The notes below the pieces were generated by a model. The model was not told the origin of the DNA, made no database searches, and saw only the letters and a list, made by a program, of their open reading frames with translations. A stretch of 8,057 nucleotides of DNA, taken from the NCBI GenBank assembly GCA_035528375.1, contig DATKYS010000080.1, forward strand, positions 1-8,057, read 5' to 3'. Within the stretch, counting starts at the first letter, position 1, and every line of letters begins with the position of its first letter. This DNA is from a bacterium (GTDB taxonomy: Bacteria; RBG-13-66-14). The position numbers and the translations under genes were made by a program. Of the stretch, positions 1-6,783 are shown one piece after another.

Positions 1-2
1 AC

Positions 3-98
3 ATTATTAAAAAACAAGGTTGGAACTACGATAGTAATAACCACAATTGGGTACGTGGTGACGTTTCTTCGTCTTACGAACTTCACCTGGGAATTTAA
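3..98 (+). CDS. Possible 3' end of an AT-rich gene, truncated by the window edge
   Basis: One frame is open from position 3 to a TAA at 96-98 and encodes about 31 residues ending in SSYELHLGI. The peptide is rich in Asn, Trp, Tyr and Gly, with alternating polar and aromatic residues near the end. This pattern is compatible with the last beta-strands of an outer-membrane or other beta-rich protein. Twenty of its 31 codons end in A or T, unlike every other gene here. Frame 1 is also open, to a TAA at 100-102, so the frame choice rests on residue pattern alone. I do not recognise the family. It may be a real gene end, a transferred segment or an assembly junction. Confidence 0.35.
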   Translation: MIKKQGWNYDSNNHNWVRGDVSSSYELHLGI

Positions 99-119
99 TT
101 AATAAAAAAGCGTTAAATT
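92..119. repeat. AT-only inverted repeat just after the first stop codon
   Basis: AATTTAA at 92-98 is the exact reverse complement of TTAAATT at 113-119, with a 14-base loop that contains a run of six A. It overlaps the stop codon of the putative upstream gene. A stem made only of A-T pairs is weak, and no U-tract follows on the + strand, so it is not a standard intrinsic terminator. In DNA this AT-rich it could easily arise by chance. Confidence 0.2.
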
Positions 120-135
120 GTGTGAAGTCGTTAAT

Positions 136-165
136 CGGCCCTAAAGGATTAATCCCGGCGGGCCG
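136..165. repeat. GC stem with long loop in the upstream intergenic region
   Basis: CGGCCC at 136-141 pairs perfectly with GGGCCG at 160-165 across an 18-base loop. The loop carries the perfect 10-base palindrome GGATTAATCC at 146-155. No T-tract follows, so this is a poor intrinsic terminator. It lies just upstream of the predicted promoter and could be a protein-binding site or chance GC-rich self-complementarity. Confidence 0.22.
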
Positions 166-166
166 C

Positions 167-197
167 TTAAACATCGGCGCAGCCGGTGTGCTAAAAT
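167..197 (+). promoter_or_regulatory. Predicted sigma-70-type promoter with extended -10
   Basis: TAAAAT at 192-197 is one substitution from the TATAAT consensus. It is preceded directly by TGC (189-191), giving an extended -10 element. A weak -35 candidate, TTAAAC at 167-172, sits 19 bases upstream, longer than the ideal 17, but extended -10 promoters depend less on the -35. Transcription would begin around 203-206, leaving a leader of about 25 bases before the GTG start at 231. This is the only convincing promoter seen in the window, and it could serve all four downstream genes. The assignment is by pattern only. Confidence 0.5.
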
Positions 198-213
198 AGC
201 AGCGATTTTAAGC
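190..213. promoter_or_regulatory. Imperfect dyad overlapping the -10 and start site (possible operator)
   Basis: GCTAAAAT at 190-197 faces ATTTTAAGC at 205-213. The arms are complementary over eight pairs with one bulged A at 211, around a 7-base spacer. The left arm is the predicted -10 and the right arm covers the likely transcription start. That is a classical position for a repressor operator. The arms are short and no regulator is encoded nearby, so this is a suggestion only. Confidence 0.25.
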
Positions 214-218
214 CGTCC

Positions 219-225
219 GGAGAGG
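219..225 (+). promoter_or_regulatory. Ribosome binding site for the zinc-ribbon/pseudokinase gene
   Basis: GGAGAGG lies five bases before the GTG at 231. This purine-rich Shine-Dalgarno match decides the GTG start, and the zinc-ribbon cysteines begin at codon 3, so no later start is plausible. Confidence 0.7.
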
Positions 226-230
226 TCGAC

Positions 231-2855
231 GTGTACTGTCCCGCCTGTGGCAAGGAAAACCCCGACCACGCGCGCTTCTGCCGCCATTGCGGTACGCGGA
301 TGCCCGACCTGGCCACGGAGACCACCACCGACGCCGACCTCGAGCTCATCGAGGGCGCCAGTGAATTCGTCGGCCAGACCCTCGGTCGCTACCGGGTCCT
401 GCGCAAGCTCCGGACGACCTCGACGGGCATCGTTTACCGTGCCCTGGACACCCAGCTCGACCGCATCGTCGCCCTGAAAATCCTCCCCCACGGCCTCGGC
501 GCTACGGGGTCGGAATCACCGAGCCCCGTGGAAGAGGAGGAGGCGCTGGAGGCCTTCCGTGAGGAGGTCAACCTCGCCGCCAACCTCGAGCATCCCAACA
601 TCCTCCCCGTCCACGACTTCGGCCGCTTCGGCGACAACTACTTCGTGGTGATGAAGCAGGCCGACGGGCACTCCCTGGCGCGGCACATCGAGAAGCGCGC
701 CCCCCTGGCGCCCGTCGAGATGCTCCGCATCGGCATCCAGATCGCCACGGCCCTCGTGTATCTCCACAAGCGCTTCATCATCCACGGGCGGCTGTCGCCC
801 TCGGGGATAATCCTCCAGGACTCGGGGCACGTCCTTCTGCGGGACATCACCTTCCTCGGCCGGAAACATCCCCGACCCCTCTCGCCCGAGGAGAAAATTT
901 ACCAGGCGCCCGAGCTGGAAAAGGGAGGCTCGTTCGACGCCCGCTCGGACATCTACTCCCTCGGCGTCATCCTCTACCAGCTCCTCACCGGCCACCTCCC
1001 CTACACCGAGGATGGCGGCGAGGCCGACGAGCTCACCGTGCGGGGCGTCCCGCTGTCCCTGGAAGAGCTCCTCATCTCCATGATCCAGCGCGACCCGGAC
1101 AAGCGGATGAACTCCGTCGAGGATGTGCGCGAGCGGCTCCGGCGGGCCTACTCTCTCTCCATCACCTCCATGGCCGGCGAGGAGGACCTGACCGGGGAGT
1201 TCATAGACTTCTCCCGGCTCTCGACAGCCCAGGAATCGGACCGCCGCGTCATCCTGGAGGGATTGCTCAGCGCCCTGGCCAAGGACATAGACCTGAAGAG
1301 CATGCTGGTCGTGGACACCGACGCCGAGGCCCTGGACGCCATCGCCGCCGGGGAACCGGCCCCCACGAACTCCATCGGGCGCCTGTCTTTCTACTCCGCC
1401 CTGGACGAGACGGTGCGGCTGGCCAGAATGGGCCAACTGGCCGACGCCCTGGAAAACCTCGTCGGTGAGACGAAAATCGTGAAGGAAAAGGCGCTGCCGG
1501 CGACAAAAGCTTTCTTGGCCAGGGTGGGGGAAAGGGAGAGGAAGCTCAAGCGCGCACGCTTCATCCTGGGCAACAACCTGGTGACCGAGTTCCGCCGGGC
1601 GGCGGAGAGCTTTTCCCAGGTGCTCTCCGGCGATTCCAACTGCGAGGAGGCCCGCGAGGGGCTCGCCATCCTCTCCAGCCTCGGTGAATTCTGGCAGCAG
1701 GCGAAGGAAAAAACCAAGCCGAAGTGGCTTCTACCGGCTATCATACTCGGCGGAGCCGCGATTCTGACCGCGGTCCTGCTCCTGATGTTCGGCGGCCCAG
1801 ACCCGGGGATGCTGGCCGACACCCTCTCCCCGCGCGGCTTCCTCCCCGGCGGCATCCAGAACCTCCTCGGCGAGGCCACCGGGGCCGAATCCGTGCTGGC
1901 TCTGCCCTCGGCCCCGGTCAGCGAGCCCACCTTCTCCGGCGATTGGGTCCTCGTCCCCCTCGAGGGGGCCACCCTGGCCGCTTACTCCCTGGCCTCGGAG
2001 GAGGAGGTTTGGCGCCAGAGCGACTATCCGGTGGACCACCCCCCGCTGGTCTACCGGAAGGAGATAATCTCCGCCTCGGGGCAGGTTCTCACCCTGCGCG
2101 ACGCCGACGGCTCGACCATCGCCACCCACAACATCGAGGAGCGCCTGGCGGGAATCCCCGCCCTGGGCCCCGAGGGGCAGCTCTACGTGGCCAACGAGAA
2201 GGGGACCATCTACGCCTTCGACCTGGCCACACCGAGCAAGCTGCGCTTCCTGTGGTCCATCTCAAGCCAGGCCCGTCCCGCCGGCCTGTTCCCCACACCG
2301 GCGGGGAAGAAGCTCCTGGTCAGTTTCATAGACGGTTCCCTGGTGCTCTTCGACGGTTTCAACGGCGGCGAGCTTTGGCGGTACCAGATTCAGGGCTCCA
2401 ACGTACCCACCGCCCGTTCGCCCCAGCCGATCATCACGGGGAACACCGTCTACATCGCCGCCTCCAACCGCTGCATCGCCCTGTCCCTGGAGGACGGCTC
2501 ATTGCTTTGGGAACAGGAGCTCTCCGGACCCCTCGGCAACCCCACGCTCTGGGAGGGCTCCCTCTTCATCCCCTCCGGCGACGGTCGGATCTACAGATTG
2601 CTGGCCGACGGCGGGAACGTGGCTGAGGTGGAGAACCTCGGCAACGGGCTGACCCTGGAGAGACCGCTGGTCTGCGGGTCGGAGCTCATCCTCCGCCTGA
2701 CGGACGGCGGCCTTCTGCCGGTGCGGACCACCGACCTCCGACCGGTGAACCGTGAACTGCCCAAGGCCGACTTCCCCCTCGCCGCCACCAAGGGTTCGGC
2801 CTGGCTCATCCGAGGCACGAGGGTGTACCGTCTTTCGAGCTCCGAAGAGGATTGA
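231..2855 (+). CDS. Zinc-ribbon / predicted pseudokinase / transmembrane / PQQ beta-propeller protein
   Basis: This 874-residue protein starts at GTG. Residues 3-20 form a zinc ribbon with CxxC pairs at C3/C6 and C17/C20. Residues about 52-305 have the Hanks-type Ser/Thr kinase fold: VALKIL with K83, alpha-C E112, APE at 226-228 and the F-helix motif DARSDIYSLGVILYQLLTG. The glycine loop is degenerate (LRTTSTGIVY), HRDxKPxN is replaced by HGRLSPSG (185-192), DFG by DIT (205-207), and the activation segment is short. It is therefore probably catalytically weak or dead, although K83, E112 and D205 could still bind nucleotide. Residues about 385-485 are helical and TPR-like. A single membrane helix spans 499-520 after a basic stretch, placing the kinase in the cytoplasm. 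Residues about 565-870 carry PQQ-like propeller strands (YVANEKGTIYAFDL, GGELWRYQI, DGSLLWEQEL) outside. The architecture resembles AfsK-type kinases with PQQ sensor domains. The likely role is a sensor or scaffold; the ligand and partner are unknown. Confidence 0.88.
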   Translation: MYCPACGKENPDHARFCRHCGTRMPDLATETTTDADLELIEGASEFVGQTLGRYRVLRKLRTTSTGIVYRALDTQLDRIVALKILPHGLGATGSESPSPVEEEEALEAFREEVNLAANLEHPNILPVHDFGRFGDNYFVVMKQADGHSLARHIEKRAPLAPVEMLRIGIQIATALVYLHKRFIIHGRLSPSGIILQDSGHVLLRDITFLGRKHPRPLSPEEKIYQAPELEKGGSFDARSDIYSLGVILYQLLTGHLPYTEDGGEADELTVRGVPLSLEELLISMIQRDPDKRMNSVEDVRERLRRAYSLSITSMAGEEDLTGEFIDFSRLSTAQESDRRVILEGLLSALAKDIDLKSMLVVDTDAEALDAIAAGEPAPTNSIGRLSFYSALDETVRLARMGQLADALENLVGETKIVKEKALPATKAFLARVGERERKLKRARFILGNNLVTEFRRAAESFSQVLSGDSNCEEAREGLAILSSLGEFWQQAKEKTKPKWLLPAIILGGAAILTAVLLLMFGGPDPGMLADTLSPRGFLPGGIQNLLGEATGAESVLALPSAPVSEPTFSGDWVLVPLEGATLAAYSLASEEEVWRQSDYPVDHPPLVYRKEIISASGQVLTLRDADGSTIATHNIEERLAGIPALGPEGQLYVANEKGTIYAFDLATPSKLRFLWSISSQARPAGLFPTPAGKKLLVSFIDGSLVLFDGFNGGELWRYQIQGSNVPTARSPQPIITGNTVYIAASNRCIALSLEDGSLLWEQELSGPLGNPTLWEGSLFIPSGDGRIYRLLADGGNVAEVENLGNGLTLERPLVCGSELILRLTDGGLLPVRTTDLRPVNRELPKADFPLAATKGSAWLIRGTRVYRLSSSEED

Positions 2856-2877
2856 CCATCCCCCACACAACCCGCGC

Positions 2878-5800
2878 ATGACTAACGCTTCCCAGAACGT
2901 CCCCTTCGTCCATCTCCACAACCACAGCGAGTACTCGGTTCTCGATGGCATGTGCCGCGTCGAGGACATGGTCTCCCGGGCCGTGGAGTACGGCATGGGC
3001 GCGCTGGCGCTGACCGACCACGGCAACATGTTCGGTGCGGTCAGTTTTTACCAGGCCTGCCGGCGCCGGGGCGTCGTGCCCATCATCGGCTGCGAGGCGT
3101 ATCTGACCCCCGGCTCCCGCTTCGATAAAGATTCCTCCCAGAAGGACCGCCATCATCTCATCCTACTCTGCGCCGACGAGACGGGCTACCGCAACCTCAT
3201 CAAGCTCACCAGCCTGGCCCACACCGAGGGTTTTTACTACAGGCCGAGGATTGACCGGGATATTTTGGAAAGATACTCGGCGGGCCTCGTGTGCCTCTCG
3301 GCCTGCCTCTCCGGCGAAATCCCGCGCCTGTTGCAGGGCGACGACTACGCGGGGGCGCTGGCGGCGGCCGGCTGGTACGCGGAAATCTTCGGCCGGGAGA
3401 ACTTTTTCCTGGAGCTGATGTACCACGGGCTCGACGTAGAGCGGAAGGTCAACCACGGCCTTTTGTCCCTGGCCCGGGAGCTCGGGCTGGGGACCGTGGC
3501 CACCAACGACTGCCACTACCTGGACCATTCCGACCACCGCGCCCACGAGGTCCTGCTCTGCATCCAGACTTCAAAGACCCTCGCCGATCCGGACCACATG
3601 CGCTTCCCCTCCGACCAGTTCTACTTCAAAAGCCCCCAGGAAATGGCAAAGACCTTCGAGGAGCTCCCCCAGGCGGTGGCCGCCTCGGAGGAGATCGCAC
3701 GGCGGTGCCGCCTCGACCTTGAGCTGGACCCCCTGGGCGGGAAGCTCCCCTCCTACCCCGTCCCCGAAGGCCACGGCGAAGAGGGCGCCTACCTGCGCGA
3801 GCTGGTGCTGGAGAAGCTCCCCGAGCGCCTCCCCGGCTGCGGCGATGAGTACAGGACCAGGATGGCGGAGGAGCTGGACATCATCGAGGCCATGCACTTC
3901 CCCGGCTACTTCCTGATCGTGTGGGACATCATCAACCAGGCCCGGCAGATGGGGGTCGAGGTCGGCCCGGGACGAGGTTCCGCCGCCGGCTCCCTGGTGG
4001 CGTACGTCCTGGGCATCACCGACATAGACCCCCTCGGGTACGGTCTCCTCTTCGAGCGCTTCCTGAACCCCGAGCGGGTCAACCTGCCCGACTTCGACCT
4101 GGATTTCGCCGACGACCAGCGAGAGCAGGTCATCGAGTACGTCAAGCGGAAGTACGGCGAGGCCAACGTGGCCCAGCTCATCACGTTTTCCCGGCTGGGT
4201 GCGCGGGCGGTCATCCGCGACGTGGGGCGCGTCCTCGGCGTCCCCCTGGAAGCGGTGGACCGGGTGGCCAAGCTCGTCCCCTTCGGCTCGGGCGTGACGC
4301 TCGCGGGCGCACTGGAGACCACCCCCGAGCTCCGGCTGATCCAGCGGGAGGACCCGCTCATCGCCGAAGTCCTGGGGTACGGTCGGAGCCTGGAGGGACT
4401 GGTCCGCCACGCCGGCACCCACGCCGCCGGGGTTGTGCTCTCCGATCACCCCCTCGACGAGATGGTTCCCATGTACCTGGGCAACACCACCCAGTACGAC
4501 GGGAGCTCGGTGGAGAAGGTCGGCCTCCTGAAGATAGACTTCCTGGGTCTGAAGAACCTCTCGGTCATCCGGGACTGCCTGGAGCTGGTTTACAAACGCC
4601 ACGGGAAGCGGATCCGGCCCGAGGACATCGCGCCGGACGACCCGAAGACCTACGAGCTGTTGAAACGGTGCGACACGGCCGGCGTCTTCCAGCTCGAGTC
4701 GGAGATAGCCCGCGACGTCCTGCGGCGGGTTGCCCCGGACAACTTCCGCGAGCTCATCCCGGTCCTGTCACTCTTCCGCCCCGGACCCCTGGGCAGCGGG
4801 ATGACCGAGACATACATCAAGGGCAAGCACGGGACGACGCCCATCTCCTACCCCCACCCCTCCCTGGAGGGCGTCCTGGCGGAGACTTTCGGGGTGATGG
4901 TCTACCAGGAGCAGGTGATGCAGGTCGCCAGCACCCTGGGCGGCTTCTCCTATGGGCGGGCGGACCTCTTGCGGCGGGCCATGGCGAAGAAGACGGGGGA
5001 ACTCGACAGCTTCCGCGAGGAGTTCATCCGGGGCGCCGCCGGAAAGGGGATAGATGCGAAGCTCGCCGGGCAGGTCTTCGACCAGATAATCCCCTTCGCC
5101 AGCTACGGCTTCAACAAGAGCCACTCCGCCGCCTATGCCGTGGTCACCTACCGCACCGCCTGGCTCAAGGCCAATTACCGCCCCGAGTTCATGGCGGCCA
5201 TCCTGTCCCACGAGCTCTCCGACGAGGACAAGATAGCTTTTTACCTGGGCCAGTGCCGTCACGACGGCCTCGAGATTCTGCCCCCCGACCTCCACCGGAG
5301 CGACACGTATTTCACCGTGGAGGACTCGAACGGCGACACCGCCATCCGCTTCGGTCTGGGCGCCATCAAGAACGTGGGGCTCGGCATGGTGGGAGGGATA
5401 ATCGCCGACCGCGACAAAAACGGTCCCTTCGCCTCCCTGAAGGACCTCGTGCTCCGGCTGGGCACCCAGCAGGTCAACAAGCGGGTCCTGGAAAGTTTGG
5501 TGAAGAGCGGCGTGGTGGACTGCCTGCCGGGCACACGGAGCCAGAAGTACGCCGCCATCGAGTCCATCCTCGAGACGGCGGCCGCCGAGCAGCGCGACAT
5601 GCAGATGGGCCAGGAGTCTCTCTTCGGCGGTAAGACCGGCGAGAGGCCCGCCGACCCCCTGGACGAGAACCTCGAGCCCTGGAACGAGCACGAGAAGATG
5701 AGGGGGGAGAAGGAGACGCTTGGAATCTACCTCTCCGGCCATCCCCTCACCCGCCACCGGGCGGTCATCGAGCGCTTCGCCACCACCGACCTCGCCCGGG

Positions 5801-6333
5801 TCCAGAGGCTGCAGGGCGGGGAGTCGCTCCGCGCAGCCGGCGTTTTCGCCCAGATCACCCGGAAGCTGGACCGGAACAACCAGCGCATCGCCTTCGCCAC
5901 CCTGGAGGACGAGGGGGCGTCGGTGGAGGTGGCGATTTTCGCGGAGACGTACGCCCGCCACCGCGAGCTGGTGGCCAAGGACTCCGTCGTCCTGGTGGTC
6001 GGTCAGGCGCAGACCAGCCGCGAGGAGATAAACATCCGCGCCAATGCCATCTACGACCTGGCCCGTGTGCCGCGCCTGCTGGCCCGGCAGCTCCACCTGG
6101 AAATTCTCGGCGGCGCCCTCACCGACGAGGACCTGCTGCCCGTCCGGGACCTTTTGGTAAAATACCCCGGCGAGCTCGAGGTCTACATCCACCTGAAACT
6201 GACCGGGGGCGGGGCGACCCTCCTGACCGGCGCGGCGTACATGGTCGCCCCGGACGAGGAGCTGCAGAAAAGGCTCGAGGAGCTGCTCGGGGAGGGGAAC
6301 GCTTACTTCACCCCGGCCCCGGAGATGGGCTAG
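2878..6333 (+). CDS. dnaE: DNA polymerase III subunit alpha (replicative DNA polymerase, DnaE type)
   Basis: This 1151-residue protein is close to the usual DnaE length of about 1160. It extends DNA at the replication fork as the catalytic subunit of the polymerase III holoenzyme. The N-terminal PHP domain (about 8-280) begins FVHLHNHSEYSVLDG. It keeps a full set of likely metal ligands: H12, H14, D23, H48, E73, H93, C143, D211 and H213. The polymerase core has GPGRGSAAGSLVAYVLG (363-379), catalytic D405 and D407 in PDFDLDF, and D554 in KIDFLGL. FGVMVYQEQVM and GFNKSHSAAYA follow. A helix-hairpin-helix segment lies near 866-880, a clamp-binding motif QESLF at 912-916 and an OB fold at about 983-1058. 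There is no inserted DEDD exonuclease, so it is not PolC. The ATG at 2878 is chosen because family similarity begins at residue 9. The frame stays open upstream to a GTG at 2752, but that stretch looks non-coding. The gene begins 22 bases after the upstream stop, without a Shine-Dalgarno sequence. Confidence 0.98.
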   Translation: MTNASQNVPFVHLHNHSEYSVLDGMCRVEDMVSRAVEYGMGALALTDHGNMFGAVSFYQACRRRGVVPIIGCEAYLTPGSRFDKDSSQKDRHHLILLCADETGYRNLIKLTSLAHTEGFYYRPRIDRDILERYSAGLVCLSACLSGEIPRLLQGDDYAGALAAAGWYAEIFGRENFFLELMYHGLDVERKVNHGLLSLARELGLGTVATNDCHYLDHSDHRAHEVLLCIQTSKTLADPDHMRFPSDQFYFKSPQEMAKTFEELPQAVAASEEIARRCRLDLELDPLGGKLPSYPVPEGHGEEGAYLRELVLEKLPERLPGCGDEYRTRMAEELDIIEAMHFPGYFLIVWDIINQARQMGVEVGPGRGSAAGSLVAYVLGITDIDPLGYGLLFERFLNPERVNLPDFDLDFADDQREQVIEYVKRKYGEANVAQLITFSRLGARAVIRDVGRVLGVPLEAVDRVAKLVPFGSGVTLAGALETTPELRLIQREDPLIAEVLGYGRSLEGLVRHAGTHAAGVVLSDHPLDEMVPMYLGNTTQYDGSSVEKVGLLKIDFLGLKNLSVIRDCLELVYKRHGKRIRPEDIAPDDPKTYELLKRCDTAGVFQLESEIARDVLRRVAPDNFRELIPVLSLFRPGPLGSGMTETYIKGKHGTTPISYPHPSLEGVLAETFGVMVYQEQVMQVASTLGGFSYGRADLLRRAMAKKTGELDSFREEFIRGAAGKGIDAKLAGQVFDQIIPFASYGFNKSHSAAYAVVTYRTAWLKANYRPEFMAAILSHELSDEDKIAFYLGQCRHDGLEILPPDLHRSDTYFTVEDSNGDTAIRFGLGAIKNVGLGMVGGIIADRDKNGPFASLKDLVLRLGTQQVNKRVLESLVKSGVVDCLPGTRSQKYAAIESILETAAAEQRDMQMGQESLFGGKTGERPADPLDENLEPWNEHEKMRGEKETLGIYLSGHPLTRHRAVIERFATTDLARVQRLQGGESLRAAGVFAQITRKLDRNNQRIAFATLEDEGASVEVAIFAETYARHRELVAKDSVVLVVGQAQTSREEINIRANAIYDLARVPRLLARQLHLEILGGALTDEDLLPVRDLLVKYPGELEVYIHLKLTGGGATLLTGAAYMVAPDEELQKRLEELLGEGNAYFTPAPEMG
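5611..5625 (+). other. Internal sliding-clamp-binding motif in DnaE
   Basis: Codons 912-916 encode QESLF, matching the QxxLF form of the bacterial beta-clamp-binding peptide. It lies between the helix-hairpin-helix region and the OB fold, where the internal clamp motif of DnaE proteins is known to sit. This motif tethers the polymerase to the DnaN ring for processivity. Confidence 0.75.
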
Positions 6334-6356
6334 AAGTCCGGACACATCCGCCCCAC

Positions 6357-6362
6357 GGGAGG
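6357..6362 (+). promoter_or_regulatory. Ribosome binding site for the DUF2141-like gene
   Basis: GGGAGG lies seven bases before the ATG at 6370. This strong Shine-Dalgarno match fixes the start and lies inside the 36-base gap after dnaE. Confidence 0.75.
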
Positions 6363-6369
6363 CGACGGG

Positions 6370-6771
6370 ATGCACCGCACGACATCAGCATTCATTCTGG
6401 CTTTCATCATCACGGCCGGCGCCGGGTACACCCTCTCCGGCACGGTATCCGGCTGCGGCCGGATCGGCACGGTCTTCGTCGCCGTTTTCGACGAGGACGC
6501 CTGGGACGCCGAAATGCCGCTCTGGCACGTGGAGCTGAACCCGCCTAAAAGCGGCTCCACCATGAGCTTCTCCTTCACCGGCATCCCGCCCGGCGAGTAC
6601 GCGATTTTCGCCTTCCAGGACGAGGACTACAACGGCACGCTGAACCTGGGCCTCCTCGGGCCCACCGAGCCCTGGGGCACCTACCGCCACGTTTCGATCA
6701 TTCCCACCTTTTCCGCCATGGCGTTCAAGTTGAACGTGAACAAGACGGGCATAAAAATCACGATAAGCTGA
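6370..6771 (+). CDS. Small secreted DUF2141-like protein
   Basis: This 133-residue protein has an N-terminal signal sequence: R3, then the hydrophobic stretch AFILAFIITAGAG, with cleavage likely around residues 19-24. The mature part resembles the DUF2141 family of small beta-sandwich extracytoplasmic proteins. It shows an opening strand GTVFVAVFDEDAW, a central FTGIPPGEYAIFAFQDED, and then NGTLNLGLLGPTEPWG. The loop D84-E-D-Y-N-G-T-L-N92 has the DxDxNG pattern of calcium-binding loops, which is common in this family, although calcium binding here is inferred. The one mature cysteine, C29, sits in a predicted first strand rather than at a lipidation site. The gene starts 36 bases after dnaE and ends 12 bases before the next gene, so it is probably co-transcribed with both. 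The biochemical function of DUF2141 proteins is not established. The family call is by recognition of the pattern and could be a related carboxypeptidase-regulatory-like fold. Confidence 0.75.
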   Translation: MHRTTSAFILAFIITAGAGYTLSGTVSGCGRIGTVFVAVFDEDAWDAEMPLWHVELNPPKSGSTMSFSFTGIPPGEYAIFAFQDEDYNGTLNLGLLGPTEPWGTYRHVSIIPTFSAMAFKLNVNKTGIKITIS

Positions 6772-6772
6772 A

Positions 6773-6782
6773 GGGGGAGGGG
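6773..6782 (+). promoter_or_regulatory. Ribosome binding site for the last gene, unusually close to the start
   Basis: GGGGGAGGGG lies immediately upstream of the ATG at 6784. The GGAGG core at 6776-6780 is only three bases from the start. The preceding G-run may instead provide pairing at a more normal distance. An alternative in-frame GTG at 6799 would remove the lysines of the signal peptide, so ATG 6784 is preferred. Confidence 0.55.
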
Positions 6783-6783
6783 C

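Noticed and set aside
136-165. Intrinsic terminator for the upstream gene
   Set aside because: The 6-bp GC stem has an 18-base loop and no following T-tract, so it does not meet the usual pattern.
516-1436. 306-codon minus-strand open frame opposite the pseudokinase
   Set aside because: It is antisense to a gene with clear domains and has no independent motif.
2752-2877. GTG at 2752 as the dnaE start
   Set aside because: The extra 42 residues are Pro/Arg/Ser-rich, overlap the upstream gene out of frame, lack a ribosome binding site, and precede the conserved N-terminus of the family.
3571-4602. 343-codon minus-strand open frame
   Set aside because: It is also fully antisense to dnaE and shows no domain or ribosome binding site. 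It is a shadow of codon bias.
3921-5633. 570-codon + strand open frame in another phase of dnaE
   Set aside because: Its translation is dominated by Arg, Pro and Gly, typical of out-of-frame reading of GC-rich coding DNA.
4768-6375. 535-codon open frame on the minus strand opposite dnaE
   Set aside because: It lies entirely antisense to a certain dnaE. High GC makes stop codons rare on the opposite strand, and its protein is a low-complexity mix of Gly, Val, Leu and Glu with no recognisable motif.
6445-6456. Lipobox-like V-S-G-C at residues 26-29 of the DUF2141-like protein
   Set aside because: The cysteine lies about ten residues past the hydrophobic core and within what aligns as the first beta-strand of the domain, so lipidation is unlikely.
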